From Acanthamoeba sp. SK_2022b (Eukaryota; Discosea; Longamoebia; Acanthamoebidae), in the NCBI GenBank assembly GCA_027943245.1, contig JANDJZ010000173.1:17967-81966 (forward strand): a DNA stretch of 64,000 nucleotides, written 5' to 3'. Shown here one piece after another: positions 34,840 through 49,559 of this stretch. Position 1 is the stretch's first letter. The number at the start of each line of letters is the position of its first letter. Both the position numbers and the translations under genes were made by a program. Below the pieces are notes generated by a model that was not told where the DNA came from, made no database searches, and saw only the letters and a list, made by a program, of their open reading frames with translations.

Positions 34840-35835
34840 CACACACATACGGGGTAACGCGCGCCAGTGGTGTTCTGATGCTCGGGCGTGTGTGCGTGCG
34901 GATGCAGGCCCGCTGGGCGAAGAAGGCGCACCACATGACGATGTGCCTGGGCGAGATGCGCGAGGACCTGTTCCCCTCTGTTGACAAGAGCCTTTACGCG
35001 CTCGGCCGGGAGGTCGAGCTAGAAGTGGTCGCCTACGGAGAGGTGCGCGCGCTCCCCTCCCCCTTCCGACGCGCTGGATCATGTTGGGGCTGGACTAAGC
35101 CCTTCTCGACCTACGACAATAGGACGACAAGGCCGCGGCGGTCAAAGTGAGCTCTGACGTGCCGACGCTCAACACCACACCCCACGTCACCGTGGCCATC
35201 TCGCCCATCGGTACGCGTACATTTTGCCAATCAGACATCGTGCAATCGCTCGCACAGCAGGAGCAATGGGCTGACCTCGAACGACACACAGGCAGGGCCA
35301 AGGACAGCAACGACATCAAGGCGTGGCGGCCCGTGCGCGTCACCGGGCAGGAGTATCCCGACGAACCGCAGGAGAAGAAGGTGGAGGAAACAGCCGCGGG
35401 AGAGGGCGAGCCTCAGGAAGCCACGCCGCCCCCGGAGCCTATCTGGGTCCACAGCAAGATCGTGCTCAAGGGCAAGATCTTCCAGAACGTGCGGTGCGTG
35501 CCCTTCTCATTGGCTCTCACTGGTTTTTGGGTTTGCTGTCCACTCACGCCGGTGTGTCGCGTAGGTTGCATATCGGAGCGAAGCCGAAGCCGCAGGCCCC
35601 CAAGCTCGCTCTCAACTTCGGCAAGATCATCTGCAAGCATCACCCGGACATCAAGGTGTGCTGCTTTGCCTATCTATGTGTGTACGTGCGTGGCTGACTG
35701 GGAATGCGCCACCTCATTGTGCAGGGCCCACAAATCGGCAAGATGGTGTTGCAAGTAAAGCAGTGGACAATCGAGACCGGCACAGCAGATGAAATACTTG
35801 TTGAGGAGTTCATTAAAAACCTCACCATCCAGTGA
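33550..35835 (+). CDS. HAD phosphatase + 2H phosphoesterase-like RNA-repair protein
   Basis: Two catalytic modules. The N-terminal one is a HAD_SAK_1 (Swiss Army Knife RNA repair) phosphatase: SELNIFDFDGTLFRSPEPNF (motif I DxDGT), VLLTGRTESYRESIQTLISH (motif II), then the Lys-containing FKKEFINGLIAKHKPRKINM and WEDRPNHLEEFSRFL (motif IV). The second module starts VHFVEMPPHFLPEEKEREV, continues GVLLDKESHRKLINAFPPK, and carries two H-x-T motifs, AKKAHHMTMCLGEM and TTPHVTVAISP, the hallmark of 2H/tRNA-ligase-type cyclic phosphodiesterases. A C-terminal region (PIWVHSKIVLKGKIFQNVR ... WTIETGTADEILVEEFIKNL) is not recognised. Likely role: trimming 3'/5' phosphate ends of broken or spliced RNA. No kinase or adenylyl-ligase motif is seen. 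About nine exons; stop TGA 35833-35835. Confidence 0.8.
34785..34837 (+). repeat. CA microsatellite, 53 nt, intronic
   Basis: Uninterrupted (CA)26.5 inside the intron of the HAD/2H gene that starts at the GTGAGG after ...INAFPPK. Confidence 0.95.
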
Positions 35836-37023
35836 TATGGTGTAGTCTTCTTGCTTACGAACGAGACGTCTATTGAACTATCCACTCCGCACTGTTGCAC
35901 CGTGGCTTTGATCTAATCAACGTTAGCTACCGGGTCTCCTGAGGGCTGCGGGCGGACAAGGTTGAAAGTGGCCCAGAACACCGGGTTTCCAATGAGAGAG
36001 ACGGTGAATAGCTAGCTTTTAAAAGCTAGCTCTTCGCCGTCCCCCGCGTTGGAAAAGAGTTTCTTCAGGCCAAGCGGCAGCGTTTGTGACCTGGACGAAG
36101 GGCGGAAGGTGAGAATTGTGCAGGGGTAGAGCAACAGAAAAAAAAGATCGAAATTTTTAATCAGTTCTGGTGCCAGATTTGTCCTCAACGACTATTCAGA
36201 CGGTAATTCCAAAGTATCATCATCTAAATGAGAGCATAAAGGGAAGAGGCAGAAACTCACCTTTGGAGAGTCACGGCTCCGTAAAGGCCTGTTCAGGCGA
36301 CACTGAGGTCGAGGGTAGATCTGGAAGAGGAGAGAAGATTAGCGAACGGAAATCACCAGACATGAATCGGGGTTTAAAATGTGATTTTCAGTGTTGCTTT
36401 TAGCATTTGTAATCAAGGTTATATGTTCAGAAACTCTAGTCCATTGAACATCATTTGGAACAAGACGCCAAGGGACAAAACAAAGCGCAGGAGCGGATCT
36501 CACCTTCAAAGAATCCGGGACGGATCCGGCCGTGTTGGAAAATCAGAAGAGCATTGTCAACGGACTGAGGGCGGCACCTAGGAAGAGATAAGAGTGAGAT
36601 GTAGCACTCACAAGTCAAAACGCCGGTTTACGGGTGGAAAAAACGGCGATGTGCTGATGAGAGCTTTGAGCAAGACCGCTGTTGCATCAGGCGTAAGCCA
36701 AACCCTGAGGACGCACGTTGCGCCTAGGGAGAGTAACTAATGCGTTGGGCTTTCGCCTGTGCACGTGCGGTCGTGTGCTTCTTCGTGTGTGTGTGTTATA
36801 TGTGCGTGTCATGCGTGAGGGTAAGTACCCAGTGATGCCGTTGTGTGTAAGAGGCTAGGCTGGTGGATAAGAAAGTAAGGGAACAAGCGAAAGGCCAAAC
36901 AAATACCCAACGCTCCGCTTGCTGGTTGGTTGGGCGAGGTGTCGACAAGCGGTGTTGGTTTCGATTTATTTCTCGCCGGAGGTGTCCCGCTGGGATAGAG
37001 CGAATGGGGGGGGGGAAGGGTGG
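35836..37023. other. long convergent intergenic region
   Basis: At 1.19 kb this is the longest gap in the window, between two convergent stops (HAD/2H and Patched-like). It is AT-richer, lacks long conserved frames, and contains the inverted repeat listed separately, a poly-A run near 36139 and a poly-G run near 37005. It may hold a non-coding RNA or the remnant of a mobile element; neither can be shown from sequence alone. Confidence 0.5.
35986..36055. repeat. 70-nt inverted repeat without loop
   Basis: The 35-nt arms 35986-36020 and 36021-36055 are complementary at 29 of 35 positions. The inner 11 bp on each side (AGCTAGCTTTT and its complement) are perfect, and the outer TTTCCAA/TTGGAAA ends also match. 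A transcript would form one long hairpin. Confidence 0.9.
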
Positions 37024-37380
37024 TCACCACACGCTGAGGAAGGACATGAGGATGGGGACGAGGAGCATGGTGTTGCCCCACGACAACGTCAGAGCGATGG
37101 TGAACAGGTGGGCAAACGTCAAAAAGATCGCCGAATGGACGAAGAAGGCCACCAGGCAGCCTACCATACCGAAACCAACTGTGTGAGCGATCTCTCGCTT
37201 CTCCTTGACGAGGGGCGGGGTGGCTAGGGGCTTACCGAGGACGACGCAGAAGAAGCCGCAGGTGAGGGTGTATCCGGTGGTAGAGAGCGCATGGATGAGA
37301 CGCTGTTTCCGGTCTGCGATATCCTCGCCTCCGTGCACGAAGTGTTGCAGGATATGCACCGAGTAGGTGACTGTAGCGCG

Positions 37381-37453
<73 letters not shown>

Positions 37454-40400
37454 TCGTCAATCGCAGCACGTATCGGGGACGCCTGGATGGTGACACGCGG
37501 GAAGGGGATGACGCGGCGGCGTACCGGCGAGGGCGGTCGTGATGACGATGGTGGCGAGGGAGAGCTGCGAGATGGGGATGGTCGGCGAAGAGAAGTGCAT
37601 CACAATGCCCATCAACTGTGGCCACACACCACACACAGCACAAGCGAGGGGGGGGGAGAGAGACGGAAATCGACCACAACGTGAGCACAGAGCGCGAGCC
37701 TGCCAAAGGGTGAACGGTTTTGGAGAGGGAACATGGGACGGACCTCAAGGTGAACGCATACAAAATTAACGAGCACGATGAAGCACGAGACGGCGTCCAT
37801 CAGCACGAAGGTGACGATAAATACGGAAGCTGCCACGTGGTACGATAGGCCACCACGTTAGCACCCCTCCCTCCCACCTTGCAAGGAAAACGCAACGGGT
37901 GGGGAAGGGGCAAGAGGGCACATACAGAAGGCGAGGATGAGGTAGATGTGGGAGCTCGACTGGATGGCGGGGAAGGTCATAAAGAAGGACCAGTTGGGGT
38001 CGAACGGGAACGCGAAGAGGGGCTGCGCCTCGTCGGCGATGGCGTAGAGGTCCTCGATGGCGTCGATCTGGTCCGAGAGCTCGATGAGGTTGAAGGAGAG
38101 CGGGAGGAAACGAGCGGCGGTGACCGACTGCGTCGAGTGGGAGATGAGGACGTCGCTGTGGAAGAACTCCCCGCTCGACGAGTTGAGGAAGGCCGTGAGG
38201 TAGGCGTAGAACTTGTCCGGCGGCGGGTAGAGCCCGTTGATGAGGGTCGCGTTGTAGGCCGGCACGCTCTGCAGGTAGCGCACCATCTCTCCGTACCACG
38301 AGTGGAATGACCGCCCGTCGACCCACGTAGAATTCAGCACGTCTCGCTCCAGCTCCAGCAGCCTCGACCCTGTTCACCACCACCACCACCCACCCACCAC
38401 CAACGCCAGACACCGCCACCACAGTGAGCTTCTCTGGTCTCGTCTGCCGATGCGAAATGAAAGAGATGGGGGGGGGGTTGAGGCGGAGCGTGCCGATTAG
38501 CGGTAGGGAGTAGTTGCTTCGGGTGGTGATGACCTGGATGGGGTTGCTTCCGTTGGGGAACAGCTTCTCGTCCAGCTTGAAGTACTCGTACTCGGGCGAG
38601 TTGGAGCTGTAGAGTTCGCTCGGCAGGAAGTCCTGCTCCCACTTGTCCATGCCGTAGATGCCGAGGCCCGCGAAGCCCAGCAGGCCGAGCAGCTGGACGC
38701 GCATTCGCGGACGGGCACAGCAATGAGCACGCGGACCACGACCAAACCGCAGCGCCGATTGGGGGAAGGGAGCGCACCAGGATGACCCGCACGGGCGTCC
38801 AAAGCAGGAAGGGCGCCAAGAAGCGGGAGATGAGCGGCACGAGGATGGTGCCCCTCTTCCTGTTCGCCGCGCCCGGCCTTTCGCGTCTGTCGAGTATGCG
38901 TGCATGTGTTGTGTGTTAACGCAGGCGAGGCACCAACAAATTGGAGCGAGGAGTCCCGTACATCATGATCACCTGCCCGGTGGGCGTCTCTCCCGCAACG
39001 GCGGCGGTGGAAACCCGCTGGATCGAGTTCGATCCGTGCTCCGAAAGTTTGCCCAATGGCTGTGGTTCAGAGTCGTCCGAGCCGGAGTCGTGCGGCGGGC
39101 TGCGCTGTTCTGTCTCGTCCTCTCTGCAAAGCAGCAACAACAACACATGCTCATGCATCAGCCACATCCCAACACACCGCTCCTCCATAACAACGCATCC
39201 ATGCACGGGCAGGCACGGTCGAAAGTGTAACGCTCGTACGAGGTGACGGATTGCACTGAACGAGTGGAAGTGGAATGCTCCACGTCATCCACATCGGGGT
39301 AGCACGAGATGCAGGGCAATATGTCCGAACGATATTTCTACAGGGGGTGGCGTGAACAGGTCGTCATCTGGGAAGACAGCGCCCTTCTGGCGTGTGCGCT
39401 ATTGCGTGCGTACCATGATTCGGCGAGAGTCGAGGATGAGGCAGCAGGCGAAGAACGAGATGAGGAGCAGGTACTCCGTCCCCACAGCCAACGCAGCTTG
39501 CTGAGGGGTTCCATCATCACGCGCGTTAGCACACAACGACAACTCATGGCCACAGCCAGCAACGGAGAGGCGGGATGATCGCGAACTGGGGCGGTGCGCA
39601 CCTGGCCAAATGATCGCAGGCCGGGGATGGGGGAGATGGAGATGGCCAGGAAGGCGATGACCTCGATCAGGCACTCGATGGTAATGGTGGGGCAGGCCTT
39701 GGCCATGGCCCCGTTGATCCAATACTCGTCATCGACCACCACCACGTCCTGGTTCGACAGATCGCCGCTATATATAGCACATCGCCACCACACGTCAATC
39801 CTCGCATGCGCACGCACCAAAGCGACAGCTGGCAGGGGTCGGCGGGGGAGAATCGTACAGGTTTCTGACCAGCTCGGGGTTGGCTTCGCTGGCCTTGACC
39901 TTGCGGTAGGGGTTCAGCCCCGGAGACGTGGTCAGGTCCTCGATCAGAGTGCGCTCATAAGCGTGCACCTGCCAAGAGAGTTGACGTGCGCGAACAGGTG
40001 AGTGAATGCGAGCCATTGCTGAAACGCCGGCAGTGGCGCACCAGGAGGAGGATGTGGTTGATGCCCAGCGCCATCACCAGGAAGTAGAGAGTCTGCGAGA
40101 GTGGCGTGATGGTGATGCGAAGAAACCCATTGAGACCTGCGTCGTGCGCGCACACACGCGGCCGGTAAGACGCTAGGTGCCGGAACGCGCCGAACAAGGT
40201 CGGGTGGCGGCAAAGAAAGGAAGGAAAGGCCTACCGGTGGCTGCAATGCCGGCCAAGACGACGTGGACGATGCCGGCCACCGTGAGGAGCACCTTCGAGA
40301 TGACGCAGTCGAACGAGTAGAGTGTGCCTGCGATACGGAGAGATCAAGTACAGTTTTAACGATCCAACGGGCCAAGAAACACTGGGCGGGTGTCAACAGA

Positions 40401-42020
40401 GGGGGGGGGGCATACCGATGAGGAACACGAACATGCAGCCGAGTGAGAGGAAGAACAGCCAATCATCGCCCACCATTTGGGCGATCAGCTTATCTGTCAG
40501 CGACGCCTGTCAAGCAATGTGAGGCCAGTGTGTCGTAGAGAAGGGAGAAGCACGGGCGAGAACCTGAAGGACGAGGTAGACGCTGAGGAGCGGCGAAGTC
40601 TGGGAGAACTTGGTGGCGTTGGACACGAGGGCGTCCTCCCACGCGGCGACGATGGCCGGCCAGTCGGGGTTGGCGTCGGTGGCGGCCTGCGAGGCGTGCA
40701 CGTAGATGAGGGACTTGAACGCGGACGCTCTCTCGAGCGAGCCGTTTTGGCCGAGCGTCATCCCGCCCACGACCAAGTTGCGCAGTAGCGGCTGACGGAA
40801 GGAGGTCTGCTGCGGCGGCCCGCCTACGATGGCGTGTGGGTCGGGGTCGTCCCGGATGGCGGTGAGGTTGAAGCCCCAGTAGTCGAGAACCGAGTAGTAG
40901 CGGCACACGTTCGGCTTGGCAGGATTGGGATGCACGCACAGGTCGGCGATGGTGTATGTGCGGTTCTTCCACTCCACCGACACGTTGAACATCATCGCGT
41001 GCAGCTGGTACATCTCCTCCAGATACGTGCGCGATTCATTGGCCGCTATGACCTGCTTCTCCGGCGATAAGAGGTCCGCCCCTGCCAAACGACCGACGGC
41101 GCATGCACGACACGCGTACTGTGCATGAGCGAGGAACAGGTTCACGCGTCAACGGCAACAACAGTCGGGGGAGGTGGGTTACCGCTCCGTTTGGCGGTGA
41201 TGATGAAGAGCTCCTCGTGCTCGCCAAACACCTGCTTCTGGTAGTCCTCGTTCGTGACGTAGGCGCTGCCATCGTCCAGCCACAACCTATCCCGCCGTCC
41301 AGCGGCCAACCGGCGTGAGTTACGGTCACGCCACAGGCGCAAAAGCACCCAATCAGAGATTATTTATTATTTATTTGCTTTTTAATGTAGCGATATAAAA
41401 ATGTATTAAATGGAGTGAGTTATTAATGAGGGTTGGGTAGGGTACCGGGGCTGGTCGTCCTGCTTGTCCTCAAGAAAGAGGCCGAAGCCGAGGCCACCGT
41501 AGATGATGGCCGAGAGGAGCATGATGACGACAGGGTACTTGTGGAGGAGCCGCGACCACCTAATGAAAGCCCACTGCAGCAACGCGCTCAGCCCCCGGTT
41601 CCACAACAGCACCCGCGTCAGGGCGTCCCCGTTGCCATCCTGCCCTGAAGAACCTCTCCTCCACTTCCTGCCCTTCTCCCCTCTGAAGCGGTGGCTCTCC
41701 TCATCTTGGTCTTGGTCTTCGGTCTCCGACCGCTGTTGCTCATCTTTCCTGGTTTTGCCTGTTCCCCTTCGCGTGGTTGGTGGAGAGGGGTTGCGTCCTG
41801 CCTTCTTGTTGCCGGGTGGGGGGCGTCCTCGCTGTTGGCTCTTCTTGCCTCTGTCATGCTCCTCCTCTCGGACGAGGGGCGCCTCCTCGTCTCCATCACT
41901 CCCCGACACATCCTCACTTTCTGTCTCCGTCTCCGTCTCCGTCTCCGTCTCCGTCTGCTCCTCACTTTCTTCGCCAGTGTAGTCCTCCGACTCATCCTCA
42001 CTCCTCCTAGCGGCCTCCAT
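37024..42020 (-). CDS. Patched/NPC1-type sterol-sensing-domain membrane protein
   Basis: Large RND-superfamily protein with a Patched domain. The ATG at 42020 starts an acidic, repeat-rich cytosolic N-terminus containing a TE dipeptide tract, followed by TM1 (KYPVVIMLLSAIIYGGLGFG). The first lumenal loop has DGSAYVTNEDYQKQVFGEHE, ESRTYLEEMYQLHAMMFNVS and PNVCRYYSVLDYWGFNL. The first TM bundle includes DWLFFLSLGCMFVFLI, CVISKVLLTVAGIVHVVLAG, TLYFLVMALGINHILLLV, TIECLIEVIAFLAISISPIP and ALAVGTEYLLLISFFACCLI, then RFLAPFLLWTPVRVIL. The second loop has MDKWEQDFLPSELYSSNSPE and SFHSWYGEMVRYLQSVPAYN. The second bundle has SVFIVTFVLMDAVSCFIVLV and GFGMVGCLVAFFVHSAIFLT, ending MLLVPILMSFLSVW. Likely sterol/lipid transport powered by an ion gradient. 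At least 14 introns; stop at 37024. Confidence 0.88.
37383..37451 (+). repeat. CA microsatellite, 69 nt, intronic
   Basis: Uninterrupted CA on the plus strand (GT in the sense of the Patched-like gene), in the intron just upstream of the exon coding TVTYSVHILQHFVHGGED. Confidence 0.95.
41923..41956 (-). repeat. coding hexanucleotide tandem repeat
   Basis: GTCTCC repeated 5.7 times on the plus strand; on the coding strand this encodes the Thr-Glu dipeptide tract in the N-terminus of the Patched-like protein. It is a likely site of length variation. Confidence 0.9.
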
Positions 42021-42196
42021 ACCGCTGGCCCTCCTTCTTTGCCTTGGCGCACACTCTAGAAGCTCGCCCGAAACCTCCCCACTTCATTTAGGGCGAACAT
42101 CCTCCAAAAGAAACTAAGATAGAAAGGAGAAAGGAAAAGAAAAGTCCACCGGCGCGACTAACAATAATAATTGGATTTTTATCCCGTACAAAAGAG

Positions 42197-42778
42197 ATGA
42201 TGGAGGCGGAGGTCGCAGCTCAGGTGAAGGAGGCGACGGGGTGGGCCGAACAGTTGGACGCATTGACCCAGACGCGTATGGATTCGGTGGTGCTGGGCTG
42301 CCTGCTGGGCCTGCTGAGTGCGGCACTTCTGCACTGGGTGGTGTGGCCCTACGTGCTGGGGTGGCGCGTGGGCGAGGATAGCGCCGGGAAGAAGCGAACG
42401 TGGCCGGCGTGGCAGTTCTTCACGGCGACGGCCATCCTCGGGGCGTGGTTTGCCGCGGCCTTGGGCACCCTGGGCGTGGGTCTGTTCCTCTGGGGACTGG
42501 CCATGTGGGCCTTCAACCGAACCGCCCGATTAGGCAACTCGGGCTGGGACCGCCCATGACCCCTTACATCCACACAGCCTCGGTAGCGCTTGCCTCGCTC
42601 GGCTGCACTACAAAGTGTCTCGAGATGCTGACCCCGTCGCTTCTCTTCAACAGAGAGCGGAATAGTGGACGTGGTTGAGCTCTATTCTACGCTGCTTGCC
42701 GTCAGTCACGACTACGACAGGGCGTATTCACGCAAGTCACGCAAGATGTACATGGAAGACGAGCAACCTACTGTGTGA
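42197..42778 (+). CDS. small two-helix membrane protein, orphan
   Basis: Not recognised. The ATG at 42197 (or 42200) gives MMEAEVAAQVKEATGWAEQL, then two hydrophobic segments, SVVLGCLLGLLSAALLHWVV and ATAILGAWFAAALGTLGVGL/FLWGLAMWAF. Without splicing the frame stops at 42559. A second coding segment reads SGIVDVVELYSTLLAVSHDY and ends EDEQPTV at the TGA, 42776-42778. It is preceded by a good acceptor (cttcaacag) at 42653. Joining TTAG|gcaact at 42533/42534 to it restores one 153-residue frame (RTARLESGIVDVVEL), giving a GC-AG intron of 120 bp. The basic-then-acidic tail after helix 2 would be cytosolic. It shares a 176-bp divergent upstream region with the Patched-like gene; whether they work together is unknown. 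Confidence 0.6.
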
Positions 42779-42875
42779 CTGGACAACGCTAATGATGGCG
42801 GAGTTTATTGTTTGATGGTCGAGGAAGGAGAGAGGCCTATGTACATCGGGAGCGAGTAGAGAGCTGAGGTGCAGA

Positions 42876-46577
<3,702 letters not shown>

Positions 46578-47151
46578 GCAGATCTGTGCACACGGTTCTT
46601 TCTCACTCGGTCGCGACTCTCGCCTTTAAGTTAAGTTACTGTGCGAGAGGCTGCTGTGTTGTGAAGATGATGATGATGATGATGATGATGGAATTCTCGG
46701 CGGGCCGTGCCCTGCTGCAAAACTTGAATTCGAAAAAAAGCGACAAAGATGGAACGTGACCAAAGACGGCTGTGAGAACGTCCTGGCCTCGCGCGACGCA
46801 GTACGCGCTGTGGCAGAGGTCTTCTTGCGTCCTGTTGGGTGGAAATTACTCCGTGCGATACCACGGAAGTGTTTGCCGTATTTCGCGGGGACACACAACA
46901 GGTCCACCAAACACGAACAAGCGTGCTTGACCGACCGAAGGGTTGCAGCACACCTCAACATGGAAAAACAATCTAACGACAGAGGCACAACGACACACGA
47001 GCCGCCTGCCACTGTGGCGCCCACCTGTATTCTTCGACGAGCAAGATAAAAGCACAAAAAGAGAGAAATCAAATAAATAAATAAAGATAAGAGAAGGAAG
47101 GCAGGTGGCCGACGCGGCGTAGTTGCGGCAAGGAGGACGAGGGAATCCGCT
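46578..47151. other. intergenic region
   Basis: About 570 bp between two minus-strand genes, expected to hold the KDM4-like promoter/5'UTR and the 3' end of the hydrolase gene. It includes the trinucleotide repeat listed separately and an A/T-rich AAATAAATAAATAAAG stretch at about 47069-47085. No gene recognised. Confidence 0.45.
46666..46690 (+). repeat. GAT trinucleotide repeat
   Basis: (GAT)8.3, uninterrupted, about 90 bp upstream of the KDM4-like start codon, in its presumed 5'UTR or promoter. Confidence 0.9.
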
Positions 47152-49032
47152 TCACAGCTTCTTCTGCTGCTTCTTCACCCAATGGGCGATTTGAGTGAGC
47201 TCCTGATCGGCCTCGGGCACAAAGTGGTAGAAGAAAGGGTAGACGTGCTGCATGTGCGGCGCCACCTGTCGTGAAATCCTCTGCGGCATTAGCAGAAGAA
47301 TACAAGCGACCGCACGACGTCTCGAAAAGAGGGGAAGAGGGAGATAGGAGTCAAAAGCTGATGCGCACCACAAGCTTCACGTCTCCACCGGCTTGCATGG
47401 CCTTGCCAGCAAAGTGGACCGTATCATCGTGGAAGATCTCGGCCTCGCCCACACTAAAGATCATGAACAGGTGAGGAGCCGAAGAAGGAGAAAATGTTGC
47501 ATTTTCACACAGAAGTCATACCTCATGAAGAGCGGCGGCAGCTTGGCCAGCTTGTCAGCCGGAGCGAAGATGGGGGAAACCTTTTGCGACTTACGGGCAG
47601 CGCGGTCCTCAGGGCGAGTCCCTTCGGGTGGGTAAAGCGCGTGTCAGTATCGGGTGGCTCGACTCTCCCCGCCCATGATGCAGCTGGGGTCGGGGTGACT
47701 GACGTACTCGTGGCCAAAGAAGCGGCCCAGTTGAGGAATGCCTCGTTGAGCAGAGCATCTGAGTCCACGTTCTTTTCGTAGGAAGGGCGATCGACCGACA
47801 GGTCGGTCCAAGCCGACAGCGTGACGGCCGCGGCGGGAGTGGGGATGGTGCCTGGGTTCGAAGCGAAGGTGAGCACTCAACCGGGACGCAGCATCGCCAC
47901 AGAGCCGGTGCACAAATGTACCCTTATCCTCGTCTTGGAGAGCGAGCAGGGTAAGAAGGGCCAGACCGCCTCCGGCACTGTCACCGACGAACACAGTCCT
48001 GTTGGCCGGGACCTTCTGTTCGTAGATGAGCCACTTGTAGGCCGTGACCGCGTCGTCGATGGCGGCGGGGAAGGGGTGCTCAGGCGCAAGCCTGAAACAG
48101 AACCAGGACGCTGCATGAGTGGAGATCTGCGCAGCACGACACGATTCCAATCAGGAATGGCGCACCTGTAGTCAACGAACAGGGCCTTGGCTCCCACACG
48201 ACTGGCAAGCTCGGCCACAGAGCCGCCGTGAGAATAGAAGGATCTGCGCGGGGAGAGGTACGGACGGGTAATGAGCTCAAGGGAACAAGGGGGACTACAA
48301 AGGAAAGTTGAGGAGAGCGCACCCGGCAATGTAAGCGCCACCGTGCGTATAAAAGAGCACCGTCTTGTTGTGGACGGGGGGGATGATCCAGTAGGCGGGA
48401 AGCACGGTACCATCGTGACGTCTGCTCGCGAATGAAAAGCAGGATCAGTCTTGTTGCAACGGCAAAGAGTCGGACACCGGTGACTTGTGGGTTGGCGAGC
48501 GTACGAGATGTTGACTCTCTCGACAGTCACGCCTGCACCAGGCGGAAGCAGCTTGCCGTAGCCATCCAAGTTCTGAAGCGCAAACGCGACCGCTCAGCAC
48601 TCACTCTTAAACGAAGAAGAACACCGGCATTTCTGCTCGGTGCAAGGTTTGAAAGCTACGAACCGAGCGGGCGGCCTCGACGTCCAGCGTGTTGGAGGCA
48701 ACGCGCCGCAGCAGACGTTCCAGCGCCAGAGATTCAAGGCTTTGTTCGGTGCTGGACACGTTGTGCCAATACTTAAGCAATAGAACGTCGGCTTTGATGA
48801 CTCCAGTGAAGAGGGCACGCTGCGCGCTGCAAGGGTTCATGACAAACATCCGTAAGACCACATGACATCGTGCAAATTGAGGGCACCGCGATTTGATTGG
48901 AGGTTTGCCGTGGCGGAACGGCGAAATGCGAGCCGAAAAAAAGAAGAAGGAAGCGTACGATCCAGGGTAGAGCACAGTCAAACCCACCGCGACTGCAAAG
49001 AGGGCGATCAGCACGCCAGCAATTTTGTTCAT
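47152..49032 (-). CDS. membrane-anchored alpha/beta hydrolase, hormone-sensitive-lipase family
   Basis: Esterase/lipase/deacetylase of the HSL family. The ATG at 49032 is followed by a signal-anchor ([20 protein letters not shown]). After a helical region ([20 protein letters not shown]) the catalytic domain begins: [31 protein letters not shown] (oxyanion HGGx), [40 protein letters not shown], and the nucleophile [19 protein letters not shown] (GDSAG). The acid is probably in [11 protein letters not shown] or near it, and the base His in [20 protein letters not shown]. The stop is at 47152. The triad and LAPEHPFPA signature are typical of arylacetamide-deacetylase-like/HSL enzymes, and the N-terminal anchor suggests an ER-membrane location with a lumenal domain. 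About eight introns. Confidence 0.88.
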
Positions 49033-49559
49033 TTTCAGCCGGCAACAACTGGATCGGTGCGCGAATTGATCACAAGAAAGAATTTGGTGCGCTTGCGAAG
49101 AGTTATTTGGCCCACACGCACCGATTTCTGGGCGCCTTTTTTTTCCCAGTAAAATCCCAGCCCCAGTGGAGGGGTCTTCCCAACCGGTCGTGATCCTCTC
49201 TTCTCCTTACCGGGCAGAGGGCCCATGCTCGGGAACGTCACAGCGACAAGCCGAAAGGGCCAAACGGGTGAGGTGGCATTGCTGGCCCTCGCCGGAGCGT
49301 GGAAGTAAGGCGCCAGCGGATTTCCTTGACATTCGCAACGCTTCTGCTTTTCCGCTGCTCACCAAGAATTCCCGTTCACATTTCGAGGCCACAATGGCAG
49401 GCGCCTCTGCTCGGTCTCCTGGCCAGCCTGCCCCATTCTCACATCGCCACCACCAGCTTCCTGACGCACCTGCCTTCTGTCTACACCTTCTTCCTCTCTC
49501 CCCATCCACCTTTTTACTGCACACCGCAACCTCCACACAACAACACACCCCCTTTTATA
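49033..49559. other. divergent intergenic region
   Basis: About 530 bp between the hydrolase (minus) and TPS (plus) start codons. It holds both promoters. A TTTTATAA sequence directly abuts the TPS ATG (49553-49560); its position is too close to act as a normal TATA box for that start. No conserved gene seen. Confidence 0.45.

Noticed and set aside
36310..36350. AGAAGATTAGC string reminiscent of the U6 snRNA core
   Set aside because: The flanking U6 sequence (ACAGAG box, 3' stem, T-run at the right distance) is missing.
37224..37763. Long frames rich in alternating Cys-Val or Thr-His on both strands at the CA/GT microsatellites (also at 34715, 56654, 60484)
   Set aside because: They are translations of dinucleotide repeats lying in introns of well-supported genes; no conserved sequence flanks them in frame.
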